A DNA stretch of 64,000 nucleotides from Pseudomonas reactans (GCF_013385825.1 NZ_JACAPG010000003.1:79481-143480), one strand, 5' to 3'; positions 17,501 through 28,261 are shown, counted from the first letter of the stretch. A program made the numbers and translations. Notes: generated from the letters alone by a model not told the origin.

Positions 17501-17585
17501 TTGTAGGAGCCGGCTTGCCGGCGATGAGGCCAGCGGCAGCACCGCCAGCCTCACGATTGAATCGCCGGCAAGTCGGCTCCTACAA
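17501..17585. repeat. REPIN (GCCGGCTTGCCGGC type)
   Basis: Two inverted arms with TTGTAGGAGCCGGCTTGCCGG on the left and its mirror on the right. The right arm has one unpaired change (AAGTCGG). It lies between the convergent DUF5666-like gene and sbp. Confidence 0.93.
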
Positions 17586-17597
17586 GGGGTGGTTCAG

Positions 17598-18602
17598 TTA
17601 TTGGCCGGAGTAGATCTGGTCAAACACCCCACCATCATTGAAGTGGGTCTTCTGCACCGTGCGCCAGTCACCAAAGGTCTTCTCTACCGACAGGAAGTCG
17701 ACTTTCGGGAAGCGGTCGGTGTACTTGGCCAACACTTTCGGATCACGTGGACGCAGGTAGTTGTTGGCCGCGATTTCCTGGCCTTCCGGCGACCACAGGT
17801 ATTTCAGGTAGTCTTCGGCAGCGACACGGGTGCCTTTCTTCTCGACGACTTTGTCGACCACCGACACGGGCGGCTCGGCTTCGGCGGAAACACTTGGGTA
17901 GATCACTTCGAACTGATCGCGGCCGAATTCACGGGCGATCATTTCCGCTTCGTTCTCGAAGGTCACCAGCACGTCGCCGATCTGGTTGGTCATGAACGTA
18001 GTGGTAGCAGCGCGGCCGCCGGTATCCAACACCGGGGCCTGTTTGAACAGCTTGCCGACAAAGGCCTTGGCCTTGTTTTCGTCGCCGCCGTTTTTCAGCA
18101 CATAGCCCCAGGCCGATAGGTAGGTGTAGCGGCCGTTACCCGAAGTTTTCGGGTTGGGCACAATCACCTGCACGCCGTCTTTCAACAGATCCGGCCAGTC
18201 TTTAAGCGCTTTCGGGTTGCCTTTACGCACGATGAAAACGGTGGCGGAGGTGAACGGCGCGCTGTTGTTCGGCAGGCGGGTAACCCAGTTGTCCGGCACC
18301 AGCTTGCCGTTGTCGACCAGGGCGTTGATGTCGGTGGCCATGTTCATGGTGATCACGTCAGCCGGCAGGCCATCGATCACCGAGCGCGCTTGTTTGCTGG
18401 AACCACCGAAGGACATCTGCAGGGTCAGCTTGTCGTTCGGGTGCTCGGCTTCCCAATGCTTCTGGAACGCGGCGTTGTAGTCCTTGTAGAAATCGCGCAT
18501 CACGTCGTAGGAGACGTTGAGCAGTGTGACGGGGGCAGCCTGGACGGCGCCCGCCAGGGCAAGGCCGGCGGCCAGGAGAGAGGCGCTAACGAGTTTTTTC
18601 AC
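17598..18602 (-). CDS. sbp: Sulfate/thiosulfate ABC transporter binding protein
   Basis: A 334-residue precursor with a signal peptide (cleavage near AVQA, residue 22). The mature protein shows Sbp motifs LLNVSYDVMRDFYKDYN, QMSFGGSSKQARSVIDG, NPKTSGNGRYTYLSAWGY and VTFENEAEMI. It binds sulfate in the periplasm for the CysTWA permease. No cysT, cysW or cysA gene is next to it in this window, so the permease must be elsewhere or beyond another locus. The minus-strand start is preceded by AGGAATGA. Confidence 0.93.
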   Translation of the reverse strand: MKKLVSASLLAAGLALAGAVQAAPVTLLNVSYDVMRDFYKDYNAAFQKHWEAEHPNDKLTLQMSFGGSSKQARSVIDGLPADVITMNMATDINALVDNGKLVPDNWVTRLPNNSAPFTSATVFIVRKGNPKALKDWPDLLKDGVQVIVPNPKTSGNGRYTYLSAWGYVLKNGGDENKAKAFVGKLFKQAPVLDTGGRAATTTFMTNQIGDVLVTFENEAEMIAREFGRDQFEVIYPSVSAEAEPPVSVVDKVVEKKGTRVAAEDYLKYLWSPEGQEIAANNYLRPRDPKVLAKYTDRFPKVDFLSVEKTFGDWRTVQKTHFNDGGVFDQIYSGQ

Positions 18603-18707
18603 TGCTCATTCCTTGTTGTTCGAAAAGGTTGCTTGATAAGTGAGGGCAATTTGCCAGCGACTATAGCTGGCGCTGCATAGACGTTTAAAGATTAAAACGT
18701 ACTTTGC

Positions 18708-19532
18708 TTATTCCAATTTACGGAAAAGGTTACTCCCGCAACGCGAGCAGAAGGCAGCATTCGGTTCATGGCTGTTCTTCTTGCACACCGGGCAATCATG
18801 TTGCAGTTGCTCACCCCGCATGGCGCTGGCCAATTCGGCGGTGAAAATCCCGGTGGGCACGGCAATGATCGAATAACCGGTGATCATCACTAAAGACGAA
18901 ATCACCTGGCCCAGCGGCGTCTTCGGCACGATATCGCCAAAGCCCACGGTGGTCAGGGTCACAATGGCCCAGTAGATACCTTTCGGAATGCTGGTAAAGC
19001 CGTGCTCCGGGCCTTCGATCACGTACATCAAGGTGCCGAACACCGTGACCAGCGTGCACACGCTGACCAGGAACACCACGATCTTCTGCTTGCTGCCCCG
19101 CAGCGCCGCCATCAGGTAGTTGGCCTGCTTGAGGTACGGGCTGAGCTTGAGCACGCGGAAGATCCGCAGCATACGGATGATGCGGATGATCAACAGGTAC
19201 TGCGCGTCGCTGTAATACAACGCGAGGATGCCGGGCACGATGGCCAGCAAGTCCACCAGCCCATAAAAGCTGAAGGCGTAGCGCAGCGGCTTGGGCGAAC
19301 AGTACAGCCGCAGCCCGTATTCGATCAGGAAGACGAGGGTGAAGCCCCACTCGATGTAAGCCAGCACATCAGCGTAGTTCTGGTGGATCTGGTCGATGCT
19401 GTCGAGCATCACGATCACCAGGCTGGCCAGGATGATCAGCAACAGGATGCCATCAAACCGTCGCCCGGCCGTGGTGTCGCTCTGGAAAATCATGACGTAG
19501 AGCCGCTGGCGCCAGTCGTTGTTGCTGTCCAT
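18708..19532 (-). CDS. Voltage-gated-type potassium channel with C-terminal zinc ribbon
   Basis: A 274-residue protein with six predicted membrane segments. The S4-like segment has arginines at 117, 120, 123 and 126 spaced every third residue, and the K+ selectivity filter TVGFGD is at 195-200. This is the architecture of bacterial Kv-like channels. The last 30 residues carry CPVC (247-250) and CSRC (262-265), a probable zinc ribbon that is unusual for a minimal channel and could sense metal or redox state or mediate assembly. The ATG at 19532 is preferred over an upstream frame. The urea transporter gene ends 31 bases upstream on the same strand, so the two may be co-transcribed. Confidence 0.9.
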   Translation of the reverse strand: MDSNNDWRQRLYVMIFQSDTTAGRRFDGILLLIILASLVIVMLDSIDQIHQNYADVLAYIEWGFTLVFLIEYGLRLYCSPKPLRYAFSFYGLVDLLAIVPGILALYYSDAQYLLIIRIIRMLRIFRVLKLSPYLKQANYLMAALRGSKQKIVVFLVSVCTLVTVFGTLMYVIEGPEHGFTSIPKGIYWAIVTLTTVGFGDIVPKTPLGQVISSLVMITGYSIIAVPTGIFTAELASAMRGEQLQHDCPVCKKNSHEPNAAFCSRCGSNLFRKLE

Positions 19533-19563
19533 AAATCCCGCCTGAATCGAATATCGAGCAAGC

Positions 19564-20439
19564 CTAGGGGGATTCGAAGGGGCTGTCCATGCGGGGTTTT
19601 TGAAGCACCCGAGCGCCTGCACGCACCAGCCAGCAGGCGAGGATGAACGGCGCGGTCAGCGCGGGCAGGTGCAGGGCGGCAAAGCCGGGTGTGAGGATGA
19701 CTGCCAGCAGGATGCCGAGCAGGGGTAGCCAGGGCTGGCGACGTACTTGGCTCAACGCCACGGCAGCCAGCGCAGGGTTGTAGCTGTGCAGGCCGAGGAG
19801 GGCGCTGGCGGGTTCGTCGAGCCACAGCGCAATCAGCACGCCGACACTGGCGCCGATCAAGGCCCAGGTGGCGGCGCGGCGGTTGGCTAGCCACAGGCCG
19901 AGCGCAATCAGCGCGCCCGACACCGGCTGATCCAACAGCATGATTTGCGCGAGGCCGGTAAAAGGTGCGGTGAGGATGGCCATAGTGTCGGGTTCGCTCA
20001 GGGCAACGGTACTCTGCGGCACCATGCCCAGCAGCAGCCAACCCAGGCCGACAAAAGGTGCGGTATAGGCCGGCAGGTCATTGGGCTGGCTGGCGCGTTT
20101 CAACCATTGCCGCGTCAGGATCGCGCTCAAACCGCCGCACGCCAGGATCAGCGGCGGCAGCAAGGCCGACCAAGCGAAGTGTTGGCTGATCAACAGGCCC
20201 AGCAACACGCCGTTATAGCTGTATAGCCCGGCCTGGCGTTCGGTCTTTGGGTAGCCGCGACGCTGGGCCGTGAGCAACCCCGCCACGCCACCGAGCAGCG
20301 CGCCGCCGAGCAGGCTGGGTGCGCCGATCAGGATGGCCAGCAGGCACAGCAGGCCACACAGCGGCTGGCGCTGCAGGAATATTTGGCTGAAGCCGTTGAG
20401 CAGGGCTTCGGCCCAGTCGGGGCAGGAATGGTTGTGCAT
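19564..20439 (-). CDS. Urea transporter (UT family)
   Basis: A 291-residue, strongly hydrophobic protein with the two-fold pseudo-repeat of UT urea channels. LYSYNGVLLGL occurs in the first half and LHSYNPALAAVAL in the second, each corresponding to the conserved pore loop. The N-terminus carries a short cytoplasmic part with WAEALLNGFSQIF, also typical. No urease gene is nearby. It lies upstream of the K+ channel on the same strand; the REPIN at 20473 separates it from pyk. Confidence 0.88.
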   Translation of the reverse strand: MHNHSCPDWAEALLNGFSQIFLQRQPLCGLLCLLAILIGAPSLLGGALLGGVAGLLTAQRRGYPKTERQAGLYSYNGVLLGLLISQHFAWSALLPPLILACGGLSAILTRQWLKRASQPNDLPAYTAPFVGLGWLLLGMVPQSTVALSEPDTMAILTAPFTGLAQIMLLDQPVSGALIALGLWLANRRAATWALIGASVGVLIALWLDEPASALLGLHSYNPALAAVALSQVRRQPWLPLLGILLAVILTPGFAALHLPALTAPFILACWLVRAGARVLQKPRMDSPFESP

Positions 20440-20472
20440 GCAGGCAACACGGGTTCATGTGTGAACACTTAC

Positions 20473-20541
20473 CTGTAGGAGCCGGCTTGCCGGCGATGGC
20501 GATCTTGAGACCGCTATCGCCGGCAAGCCGGCTCCTACAAG
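20473..20541. repeat. REPIN (GCCGGCTTGCCGGC type)
   Basis: Compact doublet with only about 20 bases between two perfect inverted arms, between pyk (stop at 20550) and the urea transporter gene. It may form one continuous hairpin in the pyk transcript. Confidence 0.95.
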
Positions 20542-20549
20542 GGGGTGTG

Positions 20550-21954
20550 TTAGATCAAGGTTTCGATGCGCAGCGAGTTGGTCGACCCCGGCTGCCCAAA
20601 CGGCACCCCCGCCGTAATCACCAACGTATCCCCACGCTCCGCCATACCCTGCGCCTGGGCAATCTCCAGCGCCGTGGAGCACACCTCATCCACCTGGCGC
20701 AGCCGGTCATTGACCACCGAATGCACGCCCCACGCCACGCTCAACCGCCGCGCCGTGGACAGGTTGGGTGTGAGGTTGAGGATCGGCGCGACCGGCCGTT
20801 CCCGTGCCGCGCGCAGGCTGGAGCTGCCCGACTCGCTGTAGTTCACCAGCACCGCCACCGGCAGAATGCTGCTGATACGGCGGATCGCGCAGCTGATGGC
20901 GTCCGATACCGTGGCATCCGCCTTCGGTCGGCTGACATCCAGTTGCGCCTGGTAATCCGGACCGTTTTCCACCTGGCGGATGATCTTGCTCATCATCTGC
21001 ACGGCTTCCAGCGGGTATTCGCCGGAGGCGGTTTCGGCCGACAGCATCACCGCGTCCGCGCCTTCGGCCACGGCATTGGCGACATCGGTGACTTCGGCAC
21101 GGGTCGGTGCCGGCGAGAAGCGCATCGACTCCAGCATCTGCGTCGCCACCACCACCGGTTTACCCAGTTGGCGGCAGGTGCTGATGATGTCCTTCTGGAT
21201 CTGCGGCACGCTCTCGGCGGGCACTTCAACGCCCAGGTCGCCTCTGGCCACCATGATCGCATCGCTCAGTTCGGCAATTTCCTGCAGGCGCTGCACGGCC
21301 GAGGGCTTCTCGATCTTGGCCATCAGGAACGCCTTGTCGCCGATCAGCTCGCGGGCTTCGCGAATGTCTTCCGGACGCTGCACGAACGACAGCGCCACCC
21401 AGTCCACGCCCAGCTCCAGGCCGAAGCTCAAATCGCGCCGGTCCTTGGCGGTCAGTGGGCTGAGTTCCAACAGGGCTTGTGGGACATTCACGCCTTTGCG
21501 ATCAGACAATTCACCGCCATTGAGCACGGTGGTGTCGATGGCGTCGGCATGTTTGGTGATCACCCGCAGGCGCAGCTTGCCATCGTCCAGCAGCAGGTCC
21601 ATGCCGGGTTCCAGCGCCGCGATGATTTCCGGGTGGGGCAGGTTGACCCGGCGCTGGTCGCCCGGTGTTTCGTCCAGGTCCAGGCGCAACGCCTGGCCGC
21701 GTACCAGTTGCACTTTGCCCTCGGCAAAACGCCCGACCCGCAGCTTCGGCCCTTGCAGGTCCATGAGGATGCCCAGCGGATAATTCAGCTGGCGCTCGAC
21801 CTGGCGAATCCATTGGTAGCGTTGGGCATGGTCGGCGTGGTCGCCGTGGCTGAAATTGAGCCGGAAGATGTTTACCCCGGCTTCCACCAGCTCGCGGATG
21901 TCGTCGATACCGTCGGTGGCCGGGCCCAGGGTGGCGAGGATTTTGACCTTCTTG

Positions 21955-21965
<11 letters not shown>
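20550..21965 (-). CDS. pyk: Pyruvate kinase
   Basis: Converts phosphoenolpyruvate and ADP to pyruvate and ATP. The 471-residue protein has the PK signature around MAKIEKPSAVQRL (catalytic Lys in the IEK context), substrate-loop residues NFSHGDHADH, MDLQGPKLR and MLSAETASGEYP. The ATG at 21965 overlaps the end of ttuD by 11 bases, so it is the last gene of the glyoxylate/glycerate operon. Pseudomonads usually have two pyruvate kinases; this gcl-linked one is the type often called pykF. Here it probably draws glycerate-derived carbon into pyruvate. Confidence 0.95.
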
Positions 21966-23235
<1,270 letters not shown>

Positions 23236-23280
23236 AAGCGGGCTCCCGGGGAATTCTTATTATTGGAAGTACGATGAAAC

Positions 23281-23369
23281 CCTGTAGGAGCCCGGCTTGC
23301 CGGCGATGGCGGTCTCAGCCTGGTGCAAAATGCAGCTGGCCCCATCGCCGGCAAGCCGGCTCCTACAGG
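23281..23369. repeat. REPIN between glxR and ttuD
   Basis: Inverted arms of the GCCGGCTTGCCGGC type around a 37-base spacer, inside the gcl operon. The left arm has one inserted C (GAGCCCGGC). It lies on the transcribed strand between two co-directional genes and could stabilise the upstream message. Confidence 0.93.
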
Positions 23370-23384
23370 TGGTGTGTCGCAGGG

Positions 23385-24275
23385 TTATTTATCGCGAATC
23401 GAGAAATTCGCCATATGTTCCAGGCCTTTGATCAGCGCCGAGTGGTCCCAGTTGCCGCCGCCAATCGCGGTGCACGTACTGAACACCTGCTGCGTACCGG
23501 CGGTGTTCGGCAGGTTGATCCCCAGTTCCTTGGCACCGGCCAGCGCCAGGTTGAGGTCCTTCTGGTGCAGGTTGATGCGAAAGCCCGGATCAAAGGTGCC
23601 CTTGATCATGCGCTCGCCATGCACTTCGAGGATTTTCGACGAAGCAAACCCCCCCATCAGCGCTTCACGCACCTTGGCTGGGTCGGCGCCGTTCTTGGAG
23701 GCGAACAGCAGTGCTTCCGCCACCGCCTGGATGTTCAGCGCGACGATGATCTGGTTGGCGACCTTGGCGGTCTGGCCATCGCCATTGCCGCCCACCAACG
23801 TGATGTTCTTGCCCATGGCCTGGAACAGCGGCAGCGCGCGTTCGAAGGTCTGCGGCTCGCCACCGATCATGATGCTCAGGGTGCCAGCCTTGGCGCCGAC
23901 TTCACCACCGGACACAGGTGCATCCAGGTACTGCGCGCCGGTCTCGTTGATCTTCGCGGCGAAGGCCTTGGTGGCGGTGGGGGAGATCGAACTCATGTCG
24001 ATCACCACTTTGTTTGGCGACAGGCCGGCTGCGACACCGTCTTTGCGGAACAGTACGTCGTCGACCTGCGGGGTGTCCGGGACCATCACAATGATGAACT
24101 CGGCTTCCTGCGCCACTTGCTGCGGGTTGGCCAGGGCCACGGCGCCTGCGTCGATCAGCGCTTGCGGCGCCTTGCCGTGGTGCTCGGAGAGGAACAGTTG
24201 GTGACCTGCTTTCTGCAGGTTCGCGGCCATGGGTTGGCCCATGATGCCAGTGCCGATGAATCCGATTTTAGCCAT
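23385..24275 (-). CDS. glxR: Tartronate semialdehyde reductase (2-hydroxy-3-oxopropionate reductase)
   Basis: Reduces tartronate semialdehyde to D-glycerate with NAD(P)H. The 296-residue protein starts with the dinucleotide-binding GFIGTGIMGQPMA and has the substrate-site DAPVSGGEVGAKAGTL and the catalytic-lysine helix GDGQTAKVANQ of beta-hydroxyacid dehydrogenases. The ATG at 24275 has an AGAGGA ribosome-binding site; an upstream extension overlaps hyi and is unlikely. It is third in the gcl operon. Confidence 0.94.
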   Translation of the reverse strand: MAKIGFIGTGIMGQPMAANLQKAGHQLFLSEHHGKAPQALIDAGAVALANPQQVAQEAEFIIVMVPDTPQVDDVLFRKDGVAAGLSPNKVVIDMSSISPTATKAFAAKINETGAQYLDAPVSGGEVGAKAGTLSIMIGGEPQTFERALPLFQAMGKNITLVGGNGDGQTAKVANQIIVALNIQAVAEALLFASKNGADPAKVREALMGGFASSKILEVHGERMIKGTFDPGFRINLHQKDLNLALAGAKELGINLPNTAGTQQVFSTCTAIGGGNWDHSALIKGLEHMANFSIRDK

Positions 24276-24292
24276 GAAAGAATCCTCTTTTA

Positions 24293-25075
24293 TTAGATGG
24301 CGTTGTGGGTCTTCAACCAACCCAAACCCGCTTCGGTGGTGGTCAACGGCTTGTACTCACAGCCGACCCAACCCGCGTAACCGATGCGGTCCAAATGTTC
24401 GAACAGGAAGCGGTAGTTGATCTCACCGGTGCCCGGCTCGTTGCGCCCTGGGTTGTCCGCCAGCTGGATGTGGTTGATCTCACCCAGGTGCGCGGCCATG
24501 GTGCGGGCCAGGTCGCCTTCCATGATTTGCATGTGATAGATGTCGTACTGCAGGAACAGGTTGGCGCTGCCCACCTGTTCGCGAATCGACAGGGCTTGCG
24601 CCGTGTTGTTCAGGTAGAAGCCTGGGATGTCGCGCGTGTTGATCGCTTCCATCACCAGCTTGATGCCCACCGCTTGCAGCTTTTCGGCGGCGTACTTGAG
24701 GTTGGCGACGAAGGTTTTTTCCAGGGTTTCGTCATCCACGCCTTGTGGCCGGATGCCCGCCAGGCAGTTGATCTGGGTGTTGCCCAGCACCTGGGCGTAG
24801 GCGATGGCCAGCTTGACCCCGGCACGGAACTCCTCGACCCGGTCCGGGTGGCAGGCCAGGCCGCGTTCGCCCTTGGCCCAGTCACCGGCCGGCAGGTTGA
24901 ACAGCACCTGGGTCAAGCCGTTGGCGTCGAGTTGCGCCTTGATTTCGGCAGAGCTGAATTCATAGGGGAACAGGTACTCGACGCCTTGGAAGCCAGCGTC
25001 GGCGGCCGCTTTGAAACGGGCAAGAAAGTCCTGTTCGGTAAACAGCATGGACAGGTTGGCGGCGAAACGCGGCAT
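24293..25075 (-). CDS. hyi: Hydroxypyruvate isomerase
   Basis: Interconverts hydroxypyruvate and tartronate semialdehyde. The 260-residue TIM-barrel protein resembles the AP-endonuclease-2 / xylose-isomerase-like family. It shows MPRFAANLSMLFTE at the start, VMEAINTRDIPGFYL with the metal-binding Glu, QYDIYHMQIMEGD and a late EYKP. It is second in the operon, ten bases behind gcl. The ATG at 25075 follows AAGGAGAA. Confidence 0.93.
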   Translation of the reverse strand: MPRFAANLSMLFTEQDFLARFKAAADAGFQGVEYLFPYEFSSAEIKAQLDANGLTQVLFNLPAGDWAKGERGLACHPDRVEEFRAGVKLAIAYAQVLGNTQINCLAGIRPQGVDDETLEKTFVANLKYAAEKLQAVGIKLVMEAINTRDIPGFYLNNTAQALSIREQVGSANLFLQYDIYHMQIMEGDLARTMAAHLGEINHIQLADNPGRNEPGTGEINYRFLFEHLDRIGYAGWVGCEYKPLTTTEAGLGWLKTHNAI

Positions 25076-25085
25076 AAGGTTCTCC

Positions 25086-26861
25086 TTAATCGAGCAGGGA
25101 AATGGCAGTCGGCGCATCGTTGCCGACCAGTGCCAGATCTTCGAATTCGTTGACGGCGTTGATCTCGGTGCCCATGGAAATATTGGTCACGCGCTCCAGA
25201 ATAATCTCAACGATCACCGGCACCTTGAATTCTTCGATCATTTCCTCGGCGCGGCGCAGGGCCGGCGCGATCTGGCTCGGCTCGAACACACGCAAGGCCT
25301 TGCAACCCAGGCCTTCGGCGACGGCCACGTGGTCTACGCCATAGCCGTTGAGTTCCGGGGCATTGAGGTTGTCGAAGGACAGCTGCACGCAGTAGTCCAT
25401 TTCAAACCCGCGCTGAGCCTGGCGGATCAGGCCGAGGTAGGAGTTGTTCACCACCACGTGGATGTACGGCAGCTTGAACTGTGCGCCCACGGCCAGTTCT
25501 TCGATCATGAACTGGAAGTCGTAGTCGCCGGACAGCGCCACCACTTTGCGGCTCGGGTCAGCCTTGACCACGCCGAGCGCGGCGGGGATGGTCCAACCCA
25601 ACGGGCCGGCCTGGCCGCAGTTGATCCAGTGGCGTGGCTTGTACACGTGCAGGAACTGCGCGCCGGCAATCTGCGACAGGCCGATGGTGCTGACGTAGCA
25701 GGTGTCTTTGCCGAACACCTGGTTCATTTCTTCATACACGCGCTGTGGCTTGACCGGCACGTTGTCGAAGTGAGTCTTGCGGTGCAGGGTGGCTTTGCGC
25801 TGCTGGCAGTCATTGAGCCAGGCGCTGCGGTCCTTGAGCTTGCCGGCGGCTTTCCACTCACGGGCCACTTCAATAAACATAGTCAGCGCGGAACCGGCGT
25901 CGGAAACGATGCCCAGGTCCGGGGTGAAGACGCGGCCAATCTGGGTCGGCTCGATGTCGACGTGGATGAACTTGCGGCCCTCGGTGTACACCTCGACCGA
26001 ACCGGTGTGGCGGTTGGCCCAACGGTTACCGATGCCCAGCACCACGTCCGACTTGAGCATCGTCGCGTTGCCATAACGGTGGGACGTCTGCAGACCGACC
26101 ATGCCGACCATCTGTGGGTGATCGTCCGGAATGGTGCCCCAGCCCATCAGGGTCGGGATCACCGGGATGCCGGTCAGTTCAGCGAATTCAACCAGCAATT
26201 CGCTGGCGTCGGCGTTGATTACGCCGCCACCGCTGACCAACAGTGGGCGCTCGGCCTGGTCCAGCAGCGCCAGGGCTTTTTCCACCTGCACGCGGGTGGC
26301 CAGTGGCTTGGCCAGGGGCAGGGGTTGGTAGGCGTCGATGTCGAATTCAATCTCGGCCATCTGCACGTCGAACGGCAGGTCGATCAACACCGGGCCTGGG
26401 CGGCCGGAGCGCATTTCATAGAAGGCTTTCTGGAAGGCGTACGGCACTTGGCCTGGCTCCAGCACGGTGGTCGCCCACTTGGTCACCGGCTTGACGATGC
26501 TGGTGATGTCCACGGCCTGGAAGTCTTCCTTGTGCATGCGGGCGCGGGGCGCTTGACCGGTGATGCACAGGATCGGGATCGAGTCGGCCGAGGCGCTGTA
26601 CAGGCCGGTGACCATGTCGGTACCTGCCGGGCCCGAGGTGCCGATGCACACGCCGATATTGCCGGCCTTGGTGCGGGTGTAACCCTCGGCCATGTGGGAG
26701 GCGCCTTCAACGTGGCGAGCAAGGACGTGATCGATGCCACCCACTTTCTGCAAGGCCGAATACAGCGGGTTGATCGCGGCGCCTGGGATACCGAAGGCGG
26801 TGTCCACACCTTCGCGACGCATCACCAGGACGGCGGCTTCGATTGCTCTCATTTTGCTCAT
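25086..26861 (-). CDS. gcl: Glyoxylate carboligase
   Basis: Condenses two glyoxylates to tartronate semialdehyde and CO2, using thiamine diphosphate. The 591-residue protein has GIPGAAINP near the start, an [14 protein letters not shown] segment with valine at 51 where nearly all ThDP enzymes have glutamate (a known hallmark of glyoxylate carboligase), and the cofactor motif GDYDF ending in NN. FAD binding is known for the family. It is the first gene of the operon; the promoter region with two TTGTATACAA sites lies immediately upstream. Confidence 0.96.
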   Translation of the reverse strand: MSKMRAIEAAVLVMRREGVDTAFGIPGAAINPLYSALQKVGGIDHVLARHVEGASHMAEGYTRTKAGNIGVCIGTSGPAGTDMVTGLYSASADSIPILCITGQAPRARMHKEDFQAVDITSIVKPVTKWATTVLEPGQVPYAFQKAFYEMRSGRPGPVLIDLPFDVQMAEIEFDIDAYQPLPLAKPLATRVQVEKALALLDQAERPLLVSGGGVINADASELLVEFAELTGIPVIPTLMGWGTIPDDHPQMVGMVGLQTSHRYGNATMLKSDVVLGIGNRWANRHTGSVEVYTEGRKFIHVDIEPTQIGRVFTPDLGIVSDAGSALTMFIEVAREWKAAGKLKDRSAWLNDCQQRKATLHRKTHFDNVPVKPQRVYEEMNQVFGKDTCYVSTIGLSQIAGAQFLHVYKPRHWINCGQAGPLGWTIPAALGVVKADPSRKVVALSGDYDFQFMIEELAVGAQFKLPYIHVVVNNSYLGLIRQAQRGFEMDYCVQLSFDNLNAPELNGYGVDHVAVAEGLGCKALRVFEPSQIAPALRRAEEMIEEFKVPVIVEIILERVTNISMGTEINAVNEFEDLALVGNDAPTAISLLD

Positions 26862-26888
26862 GATTTTGGTGCCTCTTGCGTTTTGTAA

Positions 26889-26898
26889 TTGTATACAA
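26889..26898. promoter_or_regulatory. Operator-like palindrome 1, just downstream of the gcl promoter
   Basis: A perfect 10-bp palindrome, TTGTATACAA, 27 bases upstream of the gcl ATG. Relative to the proposed -35/-10 it lies within the first transcribed bases, a common place for a repressor site. The shape resembles sites of GntR/FadR-type regulators (inference). No such regulator gene is adjacent. Confidence 0.6.
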
Positions 26899-26913
26899 GT
26901 GGTGTCTGGACAA

Positions 26914-26943
26914 AGTGTATTCACGGCGAGCGGCGTAGGTCAA
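26914..26943 (-). promoter_or_regulatory. Candidate sigma-70 promoter for the gcl operon
   Basis: On the minus strand TTGACC and TACACT are separated by 18 bases, ending about 52 bases before the gcl start codon. It is a reasonable match to sigma-70 sequences and is bracketed by the two TTGTATACAA palindromes. Confidence 0.5.
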
Positions 26944-27016
26944 TGCATTTTATAAACTGGCCTATGCGTTGGTCGGAACGGCTTTTTTCGACGTATGGAG
27001 CCTTTGTGCGAAAATA

Positions 27017-27026
27017 TTGTATACAA
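27017..27026. promoter_or_regulatory. Operator-like palindrome 2
   Basis: A second exact TTGTATACAA, 128 bp (centre to centre) from the first and also preceded by A. It lies between the gcl promoter and the divergent GlcG-like gene, so one regulator could control both directions, possibly by looping. Confidence 0.6.
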
Positions 27027-27117
27027 AAACTAAAGTCATTGTGTTCTATTTGTTTGATCGAGCATCTGATCATTCAGACCTCCACCGGTTTCCCAATAAC
27101 AAAAGAAGGACGGCACC

Positions 27118-27558
27118 ATGAGCGCTTTAACCTTGAAACTCGCCACCCAACTGGCCAGCCAGGCCCTCAGTGCAGGGCGCACTATCTCGGCTGCACCGCT
27201 GACTATCGCTGTGCTCGACAGCGGCGGGCATTTGGTCACCTTGCAACGAGAAGACGGTGCCAGCCTGCTGCGCCCGCAAATCGCCATCGGCAAGGCTTGG
27301 GGCGCGATCGCTCTGGGCAAAGGCTCACGCCTGCTGGCGCTGGACGCGCAGCAGCGCCCGGCGTTTATCGCGGCGTTGAACAGTTTGGGGCAGGGCAGCG
27401 TTGTTCCGGCGCCAGGTGGCGTGTTGATTCGGAGTCAGGAGGGCGTGGTGCTGGGAGCGATCGGGATCAGCGGGGATACGTCGGACATTGATGAGCAGTG
27501 TGCGATTACGGCGATCGAGGAGATCGGGCTATTGGCAGACGCCGGCGTATCAGCCTGA
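27118..27558 (+). CDS. GlcG/HbpS family protein
   Basis: A 146-residue protein of the GlcG/HbpS fold: PLTIAVLDSGGHLVTLQREDG, SLLRPQIAIGKAWGA, PGGVLI and GAIGISGDTSDIDE. Members are found beside glycolate or glyoxylate genes; some bind haem or small molecules, but no enzyme activity is established. AAGAAGGA precedes the ATG. It is transcribed away from gcl and probably shares its regulation. A REPIN follows directly. Confidence 0.85.
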   Translation: MSALTLKLATQLASQALSAGRTISAAPLTIAVLDSGGHLVTLQREDGASLLRPQIAIGKAWGAIALGKGSRLLALDAQQRPAFIAALNSLGQGSVVPAPGGVLIRSQEGVVLGAIGISGDTSDIDEQCAITAIEEIGLLADAGVSA

Positions 27559-27567
27559 AACCACCCT

Positions 27568-27653
27568 TTGTAGGAGCCGGCTTGCCGGCGATGGCGCTCG
27601 AAAGAGCGCCGCAGAATATGAAAGTCTCATCGCCGGCAAGCCGGCTCCTACAA
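27568..27653. repeat. REPIN (GCCGGCTTGCCGGC type)
   Basis: Perfect inverted arms flanking a 36-base spacer. It fills the whole gap between two convergent genes (GlcG-like and the TetR regulator). Confidence 0.95.
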
Positions 27654-27655
27654 CG

Positions 27656-28261
27656 TCAGTCCGGCTCGCAGCCCTTGAGCACCAGCCGGATGATGGTCTG
27701 CGCCGCCGCCTCATAATCCGCCTCATCCAGCTTGGCCTTCCCGGTCACCGCCGAGATCTGCCAGTCGAAATCCGCATACGTCTGCGTGGCTGCCCAGATA
27801 CTGAACATCAAGTGGTTGGGGTCAATCGGCGCGATCAGGCCGCGATCTACCCAGTTCTGGATGCACGTGATGTTGTGCTTGGCCTGGGCGTTCAGCTGTT
27901 CGACCTGGTCGGCGCTGAGGTGCGGGGCGCCGTGCATGATTTCGCTGGCGAAGACCTTGGAGGCAAACGGCAGGTCGCGGGAGATGCGGATTTTTGAGCG
28001 GATGTAGTTGCTCAGCACTTCTTTGGGCTCGCCCTCCGGGTTGAACGGTGTGGAGGCGGCCAGGATCGGCTCGATAATGCTTTCGAGCACCTCGCGGTAG
28101 AGGTTGTCCTTGGACTTGAAGTAGTAATAGACGTTCGGCTTGGGCAGCCCGGCCTTGGCGGCGATGTCGCTGGTTTTGGTCGCGGCGAAGCCCTTGTCGG
28201 CAAACTCCTCGCTGGCCGCCCGCAGGATTTTTTCTTTGTTGCGCTCGCGAATGGTGCTCAT
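27656..28261 (-). CDS. TetR-family regulator (RutR/YcdC-like)
   Basis: A 201-residue regulator with an N-terminal TetR helix-turn-helix (FADKGFAATKTSDIAAKAG, then KPNVYYYFKSKDNLY). The C-terminal domain resembles the RutR/YcdC group (PFASKVFASEIMHGAPHL, INWAATQTYADF-like WAATQTYADFDWQI). RutR-type proteins sense pyrimidines; some relatives control purine or nitrogen catabolism, so a link with the neighbouring glyoxylate genes is possible but only inferred. The ATG at 28261 is preferred over 18 extra residues upstream. Confidence 0.85.
   Translation of the reverse strand: MSTIRERNKEKILRAASEEFADKGFAATKTSDIAAKAGLPKPNVYYYFKSKDNLYREVLESIIEPILAASTPFNPEGEPKEVLSNYIRSKIRISRDLPFASKVFASEIMHGAPHLSADQVEQLNAQAKHNITCIQNWVDRGLIAPIDPNHLMFSIWAATQTYADFDWQISAVTGKAKLDEADYEAAAQTIIRLVLKGCEPD

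Noticed and set aside
25011..26888. 625-codon open frame antisense to gcl
   Set aside because: Shadow of a certain gene; composition of the product is implausible.
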